64,000 bases of DNA from CAG-177 sp003514385 (GTDB lineage Bacteria > Bacillota > Clostridia > Oscillospirales > Acutalibacteraceae), in NCBI GenBank assembly GCA_051920445.1, contig JBPPLN010000001.1, positions 806,001 through 870,000 of the forward strand, given 5' to 3'. This document shows, piece after piece, positions 17,124 through 25,277 of this stretch (the stretch's first letter is position 1; every line of letters begins with the position of its first letter). The notes under the pieces were generated by a model. It was given only the letters and a program-made list of their open reading frames with translations. It was not told the DNA's origin and searched no databases. The position numbers were made by a program, and so were the translations under genes.

Positions 17124-17972
17124 TTGTCAGTTGATCTACACTGTCACACGAAGTTATCAAACAGTTCCATGGGTATTGATGACCTTATTATGCTTGCAAA
17201 AAAACGCGGCGTCGATACCATTTCTATCACAGACCATGATTGCCAGGCGGGTTCCGTCCGCGGCAGGATCATCGCCGCAAGACGCGGAGTGACCGTTGTC
17301 CCCGGCGTTGAACTGTCCGCATCGGATGTCGAAACCGGCCGTCAGGTACATATTCTCGGTTACTTCTGCGACAGTCCGGACAGGCTCGAGGAGCTCTGTC
17401 ACAAGAACAACGCCGCGCGCAAAAAAGCGGGGCAGTATATGATTCTCAAGGCGGCTCAGCGTTATCCTATCTCCGCCGAGCTTGTCATGAAATGTGCCGC
17501 CGGTTCGACCGGAATCTTCGAGGAACACATTATGCACGCACTCGTCGAATGCGGCATCACTCAGGATTTTCACGGCGATATATATAACGAACTTTTCAGC
17601 CCCGACAGCCCGAAAAATATTATAGTAGAGCCGAAGTTCGTCGGCGTAAAAGAAGTTATCGACGCCATTCACGGCGCGGGAGGCATAGCTGTCCTCGCCC
17701 ACCCGTATAAATATAACAGCGTGCCCGGGCTTGACCGCTATGTAAAATACGGCATCGACGGCATCGAGGTCTGGTGCCCGTCGAGCAACGAAGAGCAGCA
17801 GAACGATATGCTCGACTACGCAAGGACTCACAAGCTCCTCGCAATAGGCGGCTCGGACTTCAGCGGAATGTACAACAAAGGCACCGTCAGCGTCGGCGAT
17901 TTTGCTACGCCCGCCGCCGATTTCAAGGCGCTCAGCGACTACAAGACGATGCTCAAAAAGCGCGCCAAATAA
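17124..17972 (+). CDS. PHP-domain metal-dependent phosphoesterase
   Basis: A 282-residue polymerase-and-histidinol-phosphatase (PHP) family enzyme. The four PHP motifs are visible: LHCHTKLSNSSMG at the N-terminus, SITDHDC near 35, PGVELSA near 65 with HILGY, and LAHPYKY near 190 followed by GGSDFSG. Relatives include the YciV/RNase AM 3',5'-nucleotide phosphatases. The start is a TTG 7 bases after GGGAGG; a longer in-frame ORF from 17070 lacks a ribosome site. It is followed after 16 bases by an unknown gene. Confidence 0.87.
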   Translation: MSVDLHCHTKLSNSSMGIDDLIMLAKKRGVDTISITDHDCQAGSVRGRIIAARRGVTVVPGVELSASDVETGRQVHILGYFCDSPDRLEELCHKNNAARKKAGQYMILKAAQRYPISAELVMKCAAGSTGIFEEHIMHALVECGITQDFHGDIYNELFSPDSPKNIIVEPKFVGVKEVIDAIHGAGGIAVLAHPYKYNSVPGLDRYVKYGIDGIEVWCPSSNEEQQNDMLDYARTHKLLAIGGSDFSGMYNKGTVSVGDFATPAADFKALSDYKTMLKKRAK

Positions 17973-17988
17973 GTTAGGAGGGATCGCA

Positions 17989-18591
17989 ATGCGTCCCGAA
18001 GAGGATAAGGATATCAAAGTATTCCATCCGTCAAATGAAAAGAAAGAACAGGCTGATGAATCAGCCGACCTCAGCCAGGATATACTGCACGCCGTACAGG
18101 AGCTTGACGCCCAGCGCTCAAACGGCAATCTCCGCCGCGCACGCAAGCTCGGCAGGAGTCTCGCGCAGTTCACGCCCGAAAACGCGGCGAAGCTCGGCGG
18201 GATAGACATAAAGGCAAAAGGCGGAGTCGACCCGCAGGAGCTGCCGTCAAATGTGCTCTATCAGGCGCGCGTGCTCATGCTGTTCACCGCGCAGCTGACT
18301 CTCCACCGCCTGCTGCCGCCGGTCATCTCGAACGAGGCGGTAAACGCCATGTACGACGATCTGAGCGAAGGTTTCTATGACAATGTCATGGAGGGCGCTT
18401 CGTTTTCGATATATTATCTCGCTGTCAGAAAGACGTTCAACATCAGTGCAAACATCGGAAAGGGCTTCGCAATGCTCTGCGGAGACGAGGATTCCGACGA
18501 ATACGCAAAAATCGGAACGCTGGTCTACAATCTGTCGGACGAATATGTCACCCGACGGGTCAACGAAGCGGGATTTAAAAAATTGAGCTAA
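17989..18591 (+). CDS. Conserved-looking hypothetical protein
   Basis: A 200-residue protein I do not recognise. A charged, low-complexity N-terminus (residues 1-60, rich in Asp, Glu, Lys, Ser) precedes a helical region with RRARKLGRSLAQF, a hydrophobic helix VLMLFTAQLTLHRLLPPVI and EGASFSIYYLAVRK. No signal peptide or clear membrane span. AGGAGGGATCGCA gives a strong ribosome site for the ATG at 17989. Spacing of 16 bases from the PHP gene and a shared terminator indicate a two-gene operon. Confidence 0.75.
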   Translation: MRPEEDKDIKVFHPSNEKKEQADESADLSQDILHAVQELDAQRSNGNLRRARKLGRSLAQFTPENAAKLGGIDIKAKGGVDPQELPSNVLYQARVLMLFTAQLTLHRLLPPVISNEAVNAMYDDLSEGFYDNVMEGASFSIYYLAVRKTFNISANIGKGFAMLCGDEDSDEYAKIGTLVYNLSDEYVTRRVNEAGFKKLS

Positions 18592-18596
18592 AACAA

Positions 18597-18632
18597 AAGC
18601 CGAACGGATTTTTCTCCGCTCGGCTTTATTTT
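18597..18632. terminator. Bidirectional terminator
   Basis: AAGCCGAACGGA (18597-18608) against TCCGCTCGGCTT (18615-18626) with one mismatch, T-rich on both outgoing strands, between two convergent operons. Confidence 0.75.
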
Positions 18633-18633
18633 A

Positions 18634-19023
18634 TTATATTATTTCGGCTTCTTTCCCGAGATATTTGCAGTATTCCTGCGCCGTCATGAGCTTAGCCCCT
18701 CGCTCGGCATCACCGAACTCGGCGAGCCATGAGCCGTATGGGTCGCTGTTTATGCTCTGCGGGTCGTCGAGCAAGTCGTCGTTTATTCTCAGCACAGTTC
18801 CGCTTATCGGCGCGGAGATATCCCAAACGCCCTTGAACGCCTCGGCGTCGCCGATGACCTCGCCGGACTGATAATATTCGCCCTCGTCGCAGAGGTTGAG
18901 AAAAGATATTTTTCCGCGCTTTTGCGGCACAAAGTCGGATATCCCGACCCTCGCCGTGCCGTCAGGCATGAAATCGACCCACTCATGCGAAGCGGTGTAA
19001 AATAACCCGCGCCTTACTTTCAT
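18634..19023 (-). CDS. GcvH-like lipoyl-domain protein
   Basis: A 129-residue lipoyl-carrier fold close to glycine cleavage H protein: SHEWVDF (12-18), RVGISDF, then DAEAFKG placing Lys64 where H protein carries lipoate, followed by ISAPISGTVLRINDDL and SDPYGSWLAEF. Canonical ExVKA is altered to EAFKG. No P- or T-protein gene is nearby; instead the ATG overlaps the uxaC stop (ATGA), so it is translationally coupled to glucuronate isomerase. It may be a general lipoyl carrier or a repurposed one. Whether Lys64 is lipoylated is unknown. Confidence 0.75.
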   Translation of the reverse strand: MKVRRGLFYTASHEWVDFMPDGTARVGISDFVPQKRGKISFLNLCDEGEYYQSGEVIGDAEAFKGVWDISAPISGTVLRINDDLLDDPQSINSDPYGSWLAEFGDAERGAKLMTAQEYCKYLGKEAEII

Positions 19024-20417
19024 ATCCCGAAATATTCCTTCGCGTTGTTGAACGAGATGTCGCAGACTATCTTCTTGAGCGTGTCCATATCCGCGGGATA
19101 GAGTCCGCGCTCAACCATGCTGCCGATAAGATCACAGAGTATGCGGCGGAAATATTCGTGGCGCGGATAGGACAGGAACGAGCGCGAATCCGTCACCATG
19201 CCGACGAACTTAGAAAGCACGCCGGTGTTCGCGAGCGCTTTCATCTGCTCGCGCATGCCGTCGATATTGTCGTTGAACCACCACGCCGAGCCGAACTGAA
19301 TCTTCGATGCCGCCTGCGAATTCTGGAAGTTGCCGAGCATCGCGCCGAGAACATAGTTGTCCTTGGGGTTGAGCGTGAAGAGTATGGTCTTTGGCAGAAG
19401 ATCTTCAACATCGAGTGAGTCGAGCAGGCGCGAAAGATTGTCCGCAACCTCGTGGTCGGCTATCGAGTCAAAGCCGCTGTCCGGACCGAGAGATTTGAAC
19501 ATACGCGAATTGTTGTTGCGCGTTGCGCCGATGTGTATCTCCATGCCCCAGCCGCGGCGCGCGTATTCTTTTGCAAAGAAGCGCATAAGCTCGGTCTTGT
19601 ATTCATCAACTTCGCATTCGCTCAGCTCCTCGCCGTCGAGAGCCTTTTTGAACACTCTGTCGAGCTCCGCCGCGTCGGCGCGCTTATAGGGCACGCGGGT
19701 GAATGCGTGGTCGCTCGCGCGGCAGCCCATCTTTTCAAACAGGTCGATTCGGCTCAGGAGCACTTCGGTAAGCTTTTCGTAGCTGTCGACTTTTTCGCCC
19801 GAAGCTTTTTCAAGAGCCTTCACCCAGTCGCGGTAGCCGGGCAGCTCGATGCCGAGCGCCTTGTCGGGTCTGAACGCCGGGATAACGCGGCATTTGAAGC
19901 TCTTGTCCTCGGCGATGAGCTTGTGATATTCGAGACTGTCCGCCGCGTCGTCGGTCGTGCAGAGGCACACGACATTCGAGTTTTCAATAAGCTCGCGCGG
20001 GGTGAATCCGCCCGCCGCTATCTTCGCGTTCGCGCGGTTCCAGATATCCTCCGCCGTCTTTTCGCTCAGCGGCTCATATATGTCAAAATATCTCTGAAGC
20101 TCGAGGTGAGTCCAATGATAGAGTGGGTTGCCGAGAAGATACGGCATTATCTTCGCCCACGCCATGAATTTTTCGCGCGGGGAGGCGTCGCCCGTGATGT
20201 ATTTTTCCTCAACGCCGCAGGAGCGCATCGCGCGCCACTTGTAGTGATCGCCCGCGAGCCAGAGCCATGCTATATCCTCGGGCGCGCGGTTCTCGTATAT
20301 TTCCTTGGGCGACAGGTGACAGTGCCAGTCGAATATCGGCATCTCGTTAGCCGCGGCGAAAAGCTCGCGCGCGGTGTCGCTCTCAAGCAGAAAATCCTTG
20401 TCCATAAAAGCTTTCAT
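19020..20417 (-). CDS. uxaC: Glucuronate isomerase
   Basis: UxaC interconverts D-glucuronate and D-fructuronate (and galacturonate/tagaturonate), the entry step of hexuronate catabolism; product would feed the UxuB-like and UxuA enzymes encoded at 12970-14894. The 465 residues match the family: KAFMDKDFLLES at the start, IFDWHCHLSPKEI near 28 (metal histidines), IAWLWLAGDHYKWRAMR, IHIGATRNNN and GMVTDSRSFLSYPRHEYFRRILC near the C-terminus. GGAGGAG lies before the ATG at 20417; the longer reading from 20477 would start inside the promoter. Confidence 0.96.
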   Translation of the reverse strand: MKAFMDKDFLLESDTARELFAAANEMPIFDWHCHLSPKEIYENRAPEDIAWLWLAGDHYKWRAMRSCGVEEKYITGDASPREKFMAWAKIMPYLLGNPLYHWTHLELQRYFDIYEPLSEKTAEDIWNRANAKIAAGGFTPRELIENSNVVCLCTTDDAADSLEYHKLIAEDKSFKCRVIPAFRPDKALGIELPGYRDWVKALEKASGEKVDSYEKLTEVLLSRIDLFEKMGCRASDHAFTRVPYKRADAAELDRVFKKALDGEELSECEVDEYKTELMRFFAKEYARRGWGMEIHIGATRNNNSRMFKSLGPDSGFDSIADHEVADNLSRLLDSLDVEDLLPKTILFTLNPKDNYVLGAMLGNFQNSQAASKIQFGSAWWFNDNIDGMREQMKALANTGVLSKFVGMVTDSRSFLSYPRHEYFRRILCDLIGSMVERGLYPADMDTLKKIVCDISFNNAKEYFGI

Positions 20418-20448
20418 TCGTATCTCCTCCCGATTTCTCGTTGATATT

Positions 20449-20477
20449 ATTATAACCTCCGCCGCCGATATAAGCAA
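20449..20477 (-). promoter_or_regulatory. Promoter of uxaC
   Basis: Minus-strand TTGCTT (20472-20477), 17-base spacer, TATAAT (20449-20454). Confidence 0.65.
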
Positions 20478-20486
20478 TAGTGCGCG

Positions 20487-20515
20487 TTGACAAAAAGATT
20501 AATTTTCTGTAATAT
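20487..20515 (+). promoter_or_regulatory. Promoter of PHP gene 20552
   Basis: TTGACA (20487-20492), 17-base spacer, TAATAT (20510-20515). The divergent uxaC promoter starts 10 bases away, so one regulator could control both. Confidence 0.7.
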
Positions 20516-20551
20516 AAGAGCGGATAAATTTGTTTTCAAGAGGTGCTCACT

Positions 20552-21802
20552 TTGAGAAAATTCAAGATAACGAACCCCTATGCCGGCGTTGACTGGGACA
20601 GCTGGCACCATTACAAAACCAATCTGCACACGCACTCGACCGCGAGCGACGCGCAGGTCGATTTTTCGGACATGATAAAGGCATATTACGACGCGGACTT
20701 TGACATTCTCGCCATGACGGACCACGGAGTCGTGAACCACGGCTGGAATCAAAAGCCCCGGCGCATCCCCGTGCTCTCCGTCAGCTCCATTATAAAAAAG
20801 CCGACATGGCTCAGCGACGAGGAGTACGGCGCGATACTCGACGGCACATACAAAAACCGCGGGCGCGGCATGACCGATTTAAGATACGGAATCGAGATAA
20901 ACACCGCCGTGTTCACAAAAGCGCATGTCAACGGATTTTTCACCGAATACGGTCAGGGGCTCGTCGGGCACGAAAACGACTTTGAAGGGCCGGTCAAGGG
21001 CGTCGCCGAGAGCGGCGGACTCTCCGTCATAAACCACCCCGGCGACTGGCTCGAATCCTATGTCGATGTGAATCACGCGCACGAAAAAAAGAATGTCGAG
21101 CTGTTCGCCGATATATTAAAAAAATATCCGTCGTGCCTCGGCATCGAGGCGTTCAACCGCATCGACACCGTGACCTGCGCCGACCGCATACTCTGGGATG
21201 AACTGCTTTCGGCGGTCATACCGAGCGGCAGAAATGTCTGGGGCTTCGCGAACAGCGACGCCCATGTGCTCTCTGATATCGACACGAGCTTCATGGATTT
21301 TGTTCTGCCGGACAGGACGGAGCAGACCGTCCGCCGCGGCATGGAGAACGGCACATTTTTCTCTGTCGGCAGGCGCGCTGTATATGAGCTCGGTAAAGAT
21401 TTTGTCGGCGAGGGCGAATATCCGACCGTCACGCGCATAACCGCGAATGAAGATGAGCAGAGCATAAGCATCGAGGGCAAAAATTATAACCGCGTGCAGT
21501 GGATATCAAACGGCAAAATAATCGCTGAGGGCGAAAAAATCGATCTCATCGCCGCGTCGCAGAACATCGGCTGCTATGTCCGCGCTCAGCTGCTCGGCAA
21601 GGGCGGGATATGTTTAACTCAGGCGTTCGTGCTCGACGACGGCAATATGCATGAAGTGACCCTGCGCAATATCACGCCGCAGCAGCGCAAGATAGAGCGC
21701 GCCGAAGATAAATTCAAAAGTACCAGATTCTATGTTCTCGGTCAGGAGATATCACGCGAAATAGCATACAGAAAACGCCGCAGGCAGGAGAAAAAGAAAT
21801 GA
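20552..21802 (+). CDS. PHP-domain protein
   Basis: A 416-residue protein with an N-terminal PHP phosphoesterase domain: NLHTHSTASDAQVDF near residue 24, LAMTDHGVVNH near 54, INHPGDW near 160, and GFANSDAHV near 232. After about residue 300 there is a smaller beta-rich tail. The start is a TTG 6 bases after AGAGGTG; the upstream in-frame GTG overlaps that ribosome site. It is divergent from uxaC and overlaps the following hydrolase by four bases. Substrate unknown; sugar-phosphate or nucleotide hydrolysis are both possible. Confidence 0.85.
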   Translation: MRKFKITNPYAGVDWDSWHHYKTNLHTHSTASDAQVDFSDMIKAYYDADFDILAMTDHGVVNHGWNQKPRRIPVLSVSSIIKKPTWLSDEEYGAILDGTYKNRGRGMTDLRYGIEINTAVFTKAHVNGFFTEYGQGLVGHENDFEGPVKGVAESGGLSVINHPGDWLESYVDVNHAHEKKNVELFADILKKYPSCLGIEAFNRIDTVTCADRILWDELLSAVIPSGRNVWGFANSDAHVLSDIDTSFMDFVLPDRTEQTVRRGMENGTFFSVGRRAVYELGKDFVGEGEYPTVTRITANEDEQSISIEGKNYNRVQWISNGKIIAEGEKIDLIAASQNIGCYVRAQLLGKGGICLTQAFVLDDGNMHEVTLRNITPQQRKIERAEDKFKSTRFYVLGQEISREIAYRKRRRQEKKK

Positions 21803-22647
21803 AAAAATCATCGAAAAAGGGTCTTAAAATCGCCGCGATAACCGTCGGGTGCATAGCGCTGGCGGTCGCCGCCGGGTTCGGCACATACAGAATAAAGAAC
21901 CGCATCGACTCGAAAAAATATAATCTTATCACGCTCGACACCTCGTCGCTTCCCGCGCCGCAGGAGCCGGCGCGCGACGGTTTTGTTCAGCTCAAAAATG
22001 TCAGGATGCACTATGTCGTTTACGGCAACGGCGAGCAGCCCCTTGTCTTGATCCACGGAAACGGCGGCAGCGCGAAGTCGCTCGCCGAGGCGGCAAGCTA
22101 TCTCGCCAATGACTACACGGTCTATGTAATTGAAAGCCGCTGCCACGGACAGAGCAGCGACCCGGGCACGATAGACTATGAATCCATGGCGGACGACACC
22201 GCACAGTTCATCGCCGCGATGAAGCTCAGGAAGCCATATATCATGGGGCACAGTGACGGCGGCATAATTGCGCTGACGCTCGCCGCAAGATACCCGGATA
22301 TCCCCGGTGCGATAATATCCTGCGGCGCGAATACGAGCCCCAAGACGATGAAGCCGTATTTTATCATCGGCGTGAAAATCAACAATTTGTTCCACCACGA
22401 TAAGCTCAATGATATGATGCTCACCTTGCCGGATATCACTGCCGAAATGCTCGGTGAGATAACCGCGCCGACCTATATCGTTGCGGGCGAGCATGATATC
22501 ATGTGGCTCTCCGATACGGCGTATATGTACAGAAAGATCCCCAACAGCCGCATCGCGATAATCAAGGGCGCGGGACACTCAACATATATGTCGCACGACG
22601 GCAAGCAGGCTTATGTGCTCGCCAAGGGATTTTTTGACACACTCTGA
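21799..22647 (+). CDS. Membrane-anchored alpha/beta hydrolase
   Basis: A 282-residue alpha/beta hydrolase. Residues 8-24 form a transmembrane anchor with the catalytic domain outside. Seen: LVLIHGNGGSAKS (oxyanion region), YVIESRCHGQS, the nucleophile elbow GHSDGG near residue 150, and GAGHSTYMS near 262 giving the catalytic His. It overlaps the PHP gene by ATGA, so the two are coupled. Substrate cannot be inferred. Confidence 0.88.
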   Translation: MKKSSKKGLKIAAITVGCIALAVAAGFGTYRIKNRIDSKKYNLITLDTSSLPAPQEPARDGFVQLKNVRMHYVVYGNGEQPLVLIHGNGGSAKSLAEAASYLANDYTVYVIESRCHGQSSDPGTIDYESMADDTAQFIAAMKLRKPYIMGHSDGGIIALTLAARYPDIPGAIISCGANTSPKTMKPYFIIGVKINNLFHHDKLNDMMLTLPDITAEMLGEITAPTYIVAGEHDIMWLSDTAYMYRKIPNSRIAIIKGAGHSTYMSHDGKQAYVLAKGFFDTL

Positions 22648-22659
22648 TATATAAATTTA

Positions 22660-22709
22660 ACAGCCACCGATTCGGTTTTTACGCTGAATACGGCGGCTGT
22701 TTTTATTTT
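22660..22709 (+). terminator. Terminator after hydrolase
   Basis: ACAGCCACCG pairs with CGGCGGCTGT (one mismatch) around a 20-base loop, followed by TTTTATTTT. Confidence 0.7.
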
Positions 22710-22723
22710 GCGGCTGTCCGTTT

Positions 22724-22810
22724 TCACCCTTTCGGCATATTATGCTATGGGGGTCGTTCCCCACGAAATCCAAAACAAGCGCGGATATGCCGAAGGTGAC
22801 AGATTTCTGT
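22724..22810. other. Strongly structured non-coding element between convergent genes
   Basis: TTCGGCATAT (22731-22740) pairs perfectly with ATATGCCGAA (22785-22794), extended by TCACC/GGTGA past a 2-base bulge. A GGGG/CCCC hairpin sits inside the loop and GACAGATTTCTGTC follows at 22797-22810. No ORF. It is not needed as a terminator, because separate terminators flank it. Could be a small RNA or a mobile palindromic repeat. Confidence 0.45.
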
Positions 22811-22850
22811 CCGCAGGGGAGCCGCGGCTGTGTGTCCGCGCATAAGAATA

Positions 22851-22875
22851 GAGGCTCCCCAAAGCGGGGAGCCTC
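22851..22875 (-). terminator. Terminator of flavoprotein gene
   Basis: Perfect 10-bp stem GAGGCTCCCC/GGGGAGCCTC with a 5-base loop; the minus strand continues TATTCTTAT. Confidence 0.65.
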
Positions 22876-22884
22876 ATCGGAATT

Positions 22885-23502
22885 TTATCTGATAAAATGC
22901 GTCCATGCGTGTTCTTCCGTCTCCGGGAGCCCGAATTTTTCTTTCCCCAGAGCGATGCTCTTCATAAGAAAAGTCATATTTCGCGCGAGGGTGCGCATGG
23001 TCTGCTTTCCCTCTTCGTCCATGTCGGCCTCGCCCTTTTCGCGCCCGTGGATCGAGTTCCAATACTGGCTCGACGCTATCGGCATATTGGATATAGTGAA
23101 ATACTTATTCAACTCGTCAAATGTTGCGGAACATCCGCCGCGCCTTGCACACACTACGCTCGCGCCGACCTTCATGGTCTTGTCAAAAGGCGTGCTGTAA
23201 AAAAGCCTGTCGAGGACGGCTATCAGCGTCGCGTTTGCGGAGGCATAATAGACGGGACTCGCCACAACAAGACCGTCCGCCTCGCGGAACTTCGGTGCAA
23301 GCTCATTGACAATATCATCAAAGACGCATTTCCCGAGTTCACCGCACCGTCTGCAGGCGATGCAGCCTCTGACATCCATATTGCCTACCTGCACCGTCTC
23401 GGTCTCAACACCCTGCGCCTCAAAAATCTTTTCCATTTCTTTGATGGCGAGCGAAGTGTTGCCGTTTATTCTCGGGCTGCCGTTGATAATGAGAACTTTC
23501 AT
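22885..23502 (-). CDS. Flavodoxin-fold NAD(P)H/FMN oxidoreductase of iron-sulfur flavoprotein type
   Basis: A 205-residue flavoprotein. It opens KVLIINGSPRINGNTS (FMN phosphate loop) and has SPVYYASANATLIAVLDRLF near residue 85. A compact cysteine cluster CIACRRCGELGKC (residues 47-59, spacing C-x2-C-x2-C-x5-C) matches iron-sulfur flavoproteins of anaerobes, which move electrons in oxygen or peroxide defence. Its partner is not evident. Single-gene unit with its own promoter and terminator. Confidence 0.85.
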   Translation of the reverse strand: MKVLIINGSPRINGNTSLAIKEMEKIFEAQGVETETVQVGNMDVRGCIACRRCGELGKCVFDDIVNELAPKFREADGLVVASPVYYASANATLIAVLDRLFYSTPFDKTMKVGASVVCARRGGCSATFDELNKYFTISNMPIASSQYWNSIHGREKGEADMDEEGKQTMRTLARNMTFLMKSIALGKEKFGLPETEEHAWTHFIR

Positions 23503-23555
23503 TTTTTATACCTCTTTCTCATATATATTAAAAATTTTACTGATTTTCTGCTTTG

Positions 23556-23583
23556 ATTATACCACATCCCGCCGCATTTTCAA
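23556..23583 (-). promoter_or_regulatory. Promoter of flavoprotein gene
   Basis: Minus-strand TTGAAA (23578-23583), 16-base spacer, extended TGGTATAAT (-10 at 23556-23561). Confidence 0.65.
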
Positions 23584-23587
23584 CGCG

Positions 23588-23615
23588 AAAAATCCCCCTG
23601 CCAATCGGCAGAGGG
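23588..23615 (-). terminator. Terminator of HTH membrane gene
   Basis: On the minus strand CCCTCTGCC and GGCAGGGGG pair (one G-U) and are followed by ATTTTT. Confidence 0.7.
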
Positions 23616-23628
23616 CAAATCAAACAAA

Positions 23629-24135
23629 TCATTTCTTTCGCGTCATAAAAGCCCCGGCGAGCGAACCGACAAAAGCAATCGGCGCGAATCGGACAAACAG
23701 CCACTCGAACACATGATAAACCGTGCCGAAAACCGCCGTCTCCGGATCGCCGAAATTCCAGCCGAGATACGGGCTGCCGAGCGATATCAGCACAGCCGAG
23801 ATAATTATTATAGCCGCGCAGAGCGCAATAAACAGCCAGTGAAGCGCCGCTCTTCTCGCAATTTTTCTTCGCGCGAGCTGCAGGTTTATCACCTCGAGCT
23901 TTTCGCATATCGCTTTCAATTCGTCCGCTTCCTGCTTTGCGACATTCTCGCCGAGCAGTGTGCTCACGGGAGTTTCGAGCGCGTCCGACAAAGATATGAG
24001 CATATCCGAATCGGGAACGGACAACCCCTGCTCCCATTTGGACACAGTCTGCCGCACGACATTCAGCTTGACCGCGAGCTCCTCCTGCGAGAGTCCTTTT
24101 GATTTTCTGATAGTTTTGATGTTTTCATTGAGCAT
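23629..24135 (-). CDS. XRE-family HTH protein with membrane-spanning C-terminus
   Basis: A 168-residue regulator: HTH in residues 1-60 (LNENIKTIRKSKGLSQEELAVKLNV, then VVRQTVSKWEQGLSVPDSD), a short linker and two hydrophobic spans near 92-115 and 134-160 (ALHWLFIALCAAIIIISAVLIS; WLFVRFAPIAFVGSLAG). This HTH-plus-two-TM layout is common in Firmicutes, and its signal is usually unknown. A longer ORF from 24240 exists, but the -10 box TACAAT (24170-24175) lies inside it, so the ATG at 24135 is preferred. Confidence 0.83.
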   Translation of the reverse strand: MLNENIKTIRKSKGLSQEELAVKLNVVRQTVSKWEQGLSVPDSDMLISLSDALETPVSTLLGENVAKQEADELKAICEKLEVINLQLARRKIARRAALHWLFIALCAAIIIISAVLISLGSPYLGWNFGDPETAVFGTVYHVFEWLFVRFAPIAFVGSLAGAFMTRKK

Positions 24136-24169
24136 CGGTATAACCGCCTTTCTGTCAGTCGTTACCGAC

Positions 24170-24198
24170 ATTGTATCCCCTACCGCCCGTTGCCGCAA
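24170..24198 (-). promoter_or_regulatory. Promoter of HTH membrane gene
   Basis: Minus-strand TTGCGG (24193-24198), 17-base spacer, TACAAT (24170-24175). Confidence 0.5.
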
Positions 24199-24235
24199 GC
24201 AACGCAGATTAACATATAGATTTTTTGCCTGATAA

Positions 24236-24264
24236 TTCAAAACACCCGAGGATATCCCCGGGTG
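24236..24264 (-). terminator. Terminator after trxB
   Basis: Minus-strand CACCCGGGGATATCCTCGGGTG (24243-24264) folds on itself and is followed by TTTTGAAT. Confidence 0.7.
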
Positions 24265-24270
24265 CTTATC

Positions 24271-25182
24271 TTATTCCATATTGTCTATATAGCTGCAAGC
24301 TGCGAGTGCGGCTACGGAGCCGTCCGCCGCTGCTGTAGTCAGCTGGCGCACTTCCTTTGTGCGGCAGTCGCCCGCGGTGAAGACGCCGGGTGTCTTTGTT
24401 CTGCAGCTCTCGTCCGCGATGATATAACCGTAGTCATCGAGGTCTGCAACATCCTTGAAGCTCTCGTTGTTCGGCATCTGACCGACCGCAATAAAAACAC
24501 CGTCCATCGGAATGGAATGGGGCTCCTCGTCGCCTGTTGCTATCTTTATGCCGTCGAGCTCGTCGCTGCCGATGAGCTTGACTACCTTCGTGTTCATGAG
24601 AACTTTTATGTTATCTTTCTCGCCGAGCTTCTTGACAAGAGCCTTCTCTCCCCTGAACTCATCGCGTCTGTGAATAAGCGTTACGCTCTTGCAGTAAGAC
24701 GCGAGGAAGAGCGCGGACTGGAGAGCGCTGTCTCCGCCGCCGACAACGGCAACATTCTTGCCCTTATAAAAAGCTCCGTCGCACACCGCGCAGTAGGATA
24801 CACCCCTGCCCGCGAGGTCATTTTCGCCGTCCGCTCCGAGCGGTCTGTGGCGCGCTCCGGTGGCGATTATAACGCACTTGCACTGATAGCTGTTTGAATC
24901 GGTTATGACGGTTTTTATCTTTCCGTCGACTATTTTTATTACCCGCTCAAGCTCAACATCCGTGCCGAGCTCCATCGCCTGCGAGACGAGGTTATCCGCA
25001 AATTCGCTGCCGCTTATCTGCGATATTCCCGGATAATTTTCGACTCTCGGCGAAGAGGTTATCTGACCGCCGAAAGACTCGCCCTCGGTCACGAGCACAG
25101 CTTTTCCCGCTCTGAGCGCATAGATTGCCGCCGTGAGTCCGGCCGTGCCGGCGCCGACGATAACGATATCAAATTGCTGCAT
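24271..25182 (-). CDS. trxB: Thioredoxin reductase
   Basis: A 303-residue FAD/NADPH thioredoxin reductase. FAD motif DIVIVGAGTAGLTAA at the N-terminus, redox-active CAVC in SYCAVCDGAFYKGK near residue 133, NADPH motif VVGGGDSALQ near 150, and C-terminal FTAGDCRTKEVRQLTTAAADG. The ATG at 25182 has GAGGAAAAAG upstream. It lies directly downstream of nrdD, whose C-terminus carries a redoxin domain, so this enzyme may be its physiological reductant; that link is inferred. Confidence 0.95.
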   Translation of the reverse strand: MQQFDIVIVGAGTAGLTAAIYALRAGKAVLVTEGESFGGQITSSPRVENYPGISQISGSEFADNLVSQAMELGTDVELERVIKIVDGKIKTVITDSNSYQCKCVIIATGARHRPLGADGENDLAGRGVSYCAVCDGAFYKGKNVAVVGGGDSALQSALFLASYCKSVTLIHRRDEFRGEKALVKKLGEKDNIKVLMNTKVVKLIGSDELDGIKIATGDEEPHSIPMDGVFIAVGQMPNNESFKDVADLDDYGYIIADESCRTKTPGVFTAGDCRTKEVRQLTTAAADGSVAALAACSYIDNME

Positions 25183-25226
25183 TTCTTTTTCCTCTGAATA
25201 TGGCAAAATTTTTCTTTAATGCGCCG

Positions 25227-25254
25227 AAAACCGGGTGAAGCCGCGCTCCACCCG
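25227..25254 (-). terminator. Hairpin/terminator between nrdD and trxB
   Basis: Minus-strand CGGGTG and CACCCG pair around an 11-base loop and run into GGTTTTCGG. The T-run is short, so some read-through into trxB is plausible. Confidence 0.5.
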
Positions 25255-25277
25255 ATCTTCCGGCGTTTATCAGTGCA

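Noticed and set aside
18634..19023. Glycine riboswitch or gcv operon
   Set aside because: The gene starts inside the uxaC stop and has no leader; no P or T protein genes nearby.
19452..20444. 330-residue open frame on the plus strand
   Set aside because: Antisense to uxaC, which matches glucuronate isomerase along its full length; arginine-rich shadow frame typical of high-GC coding DNA.
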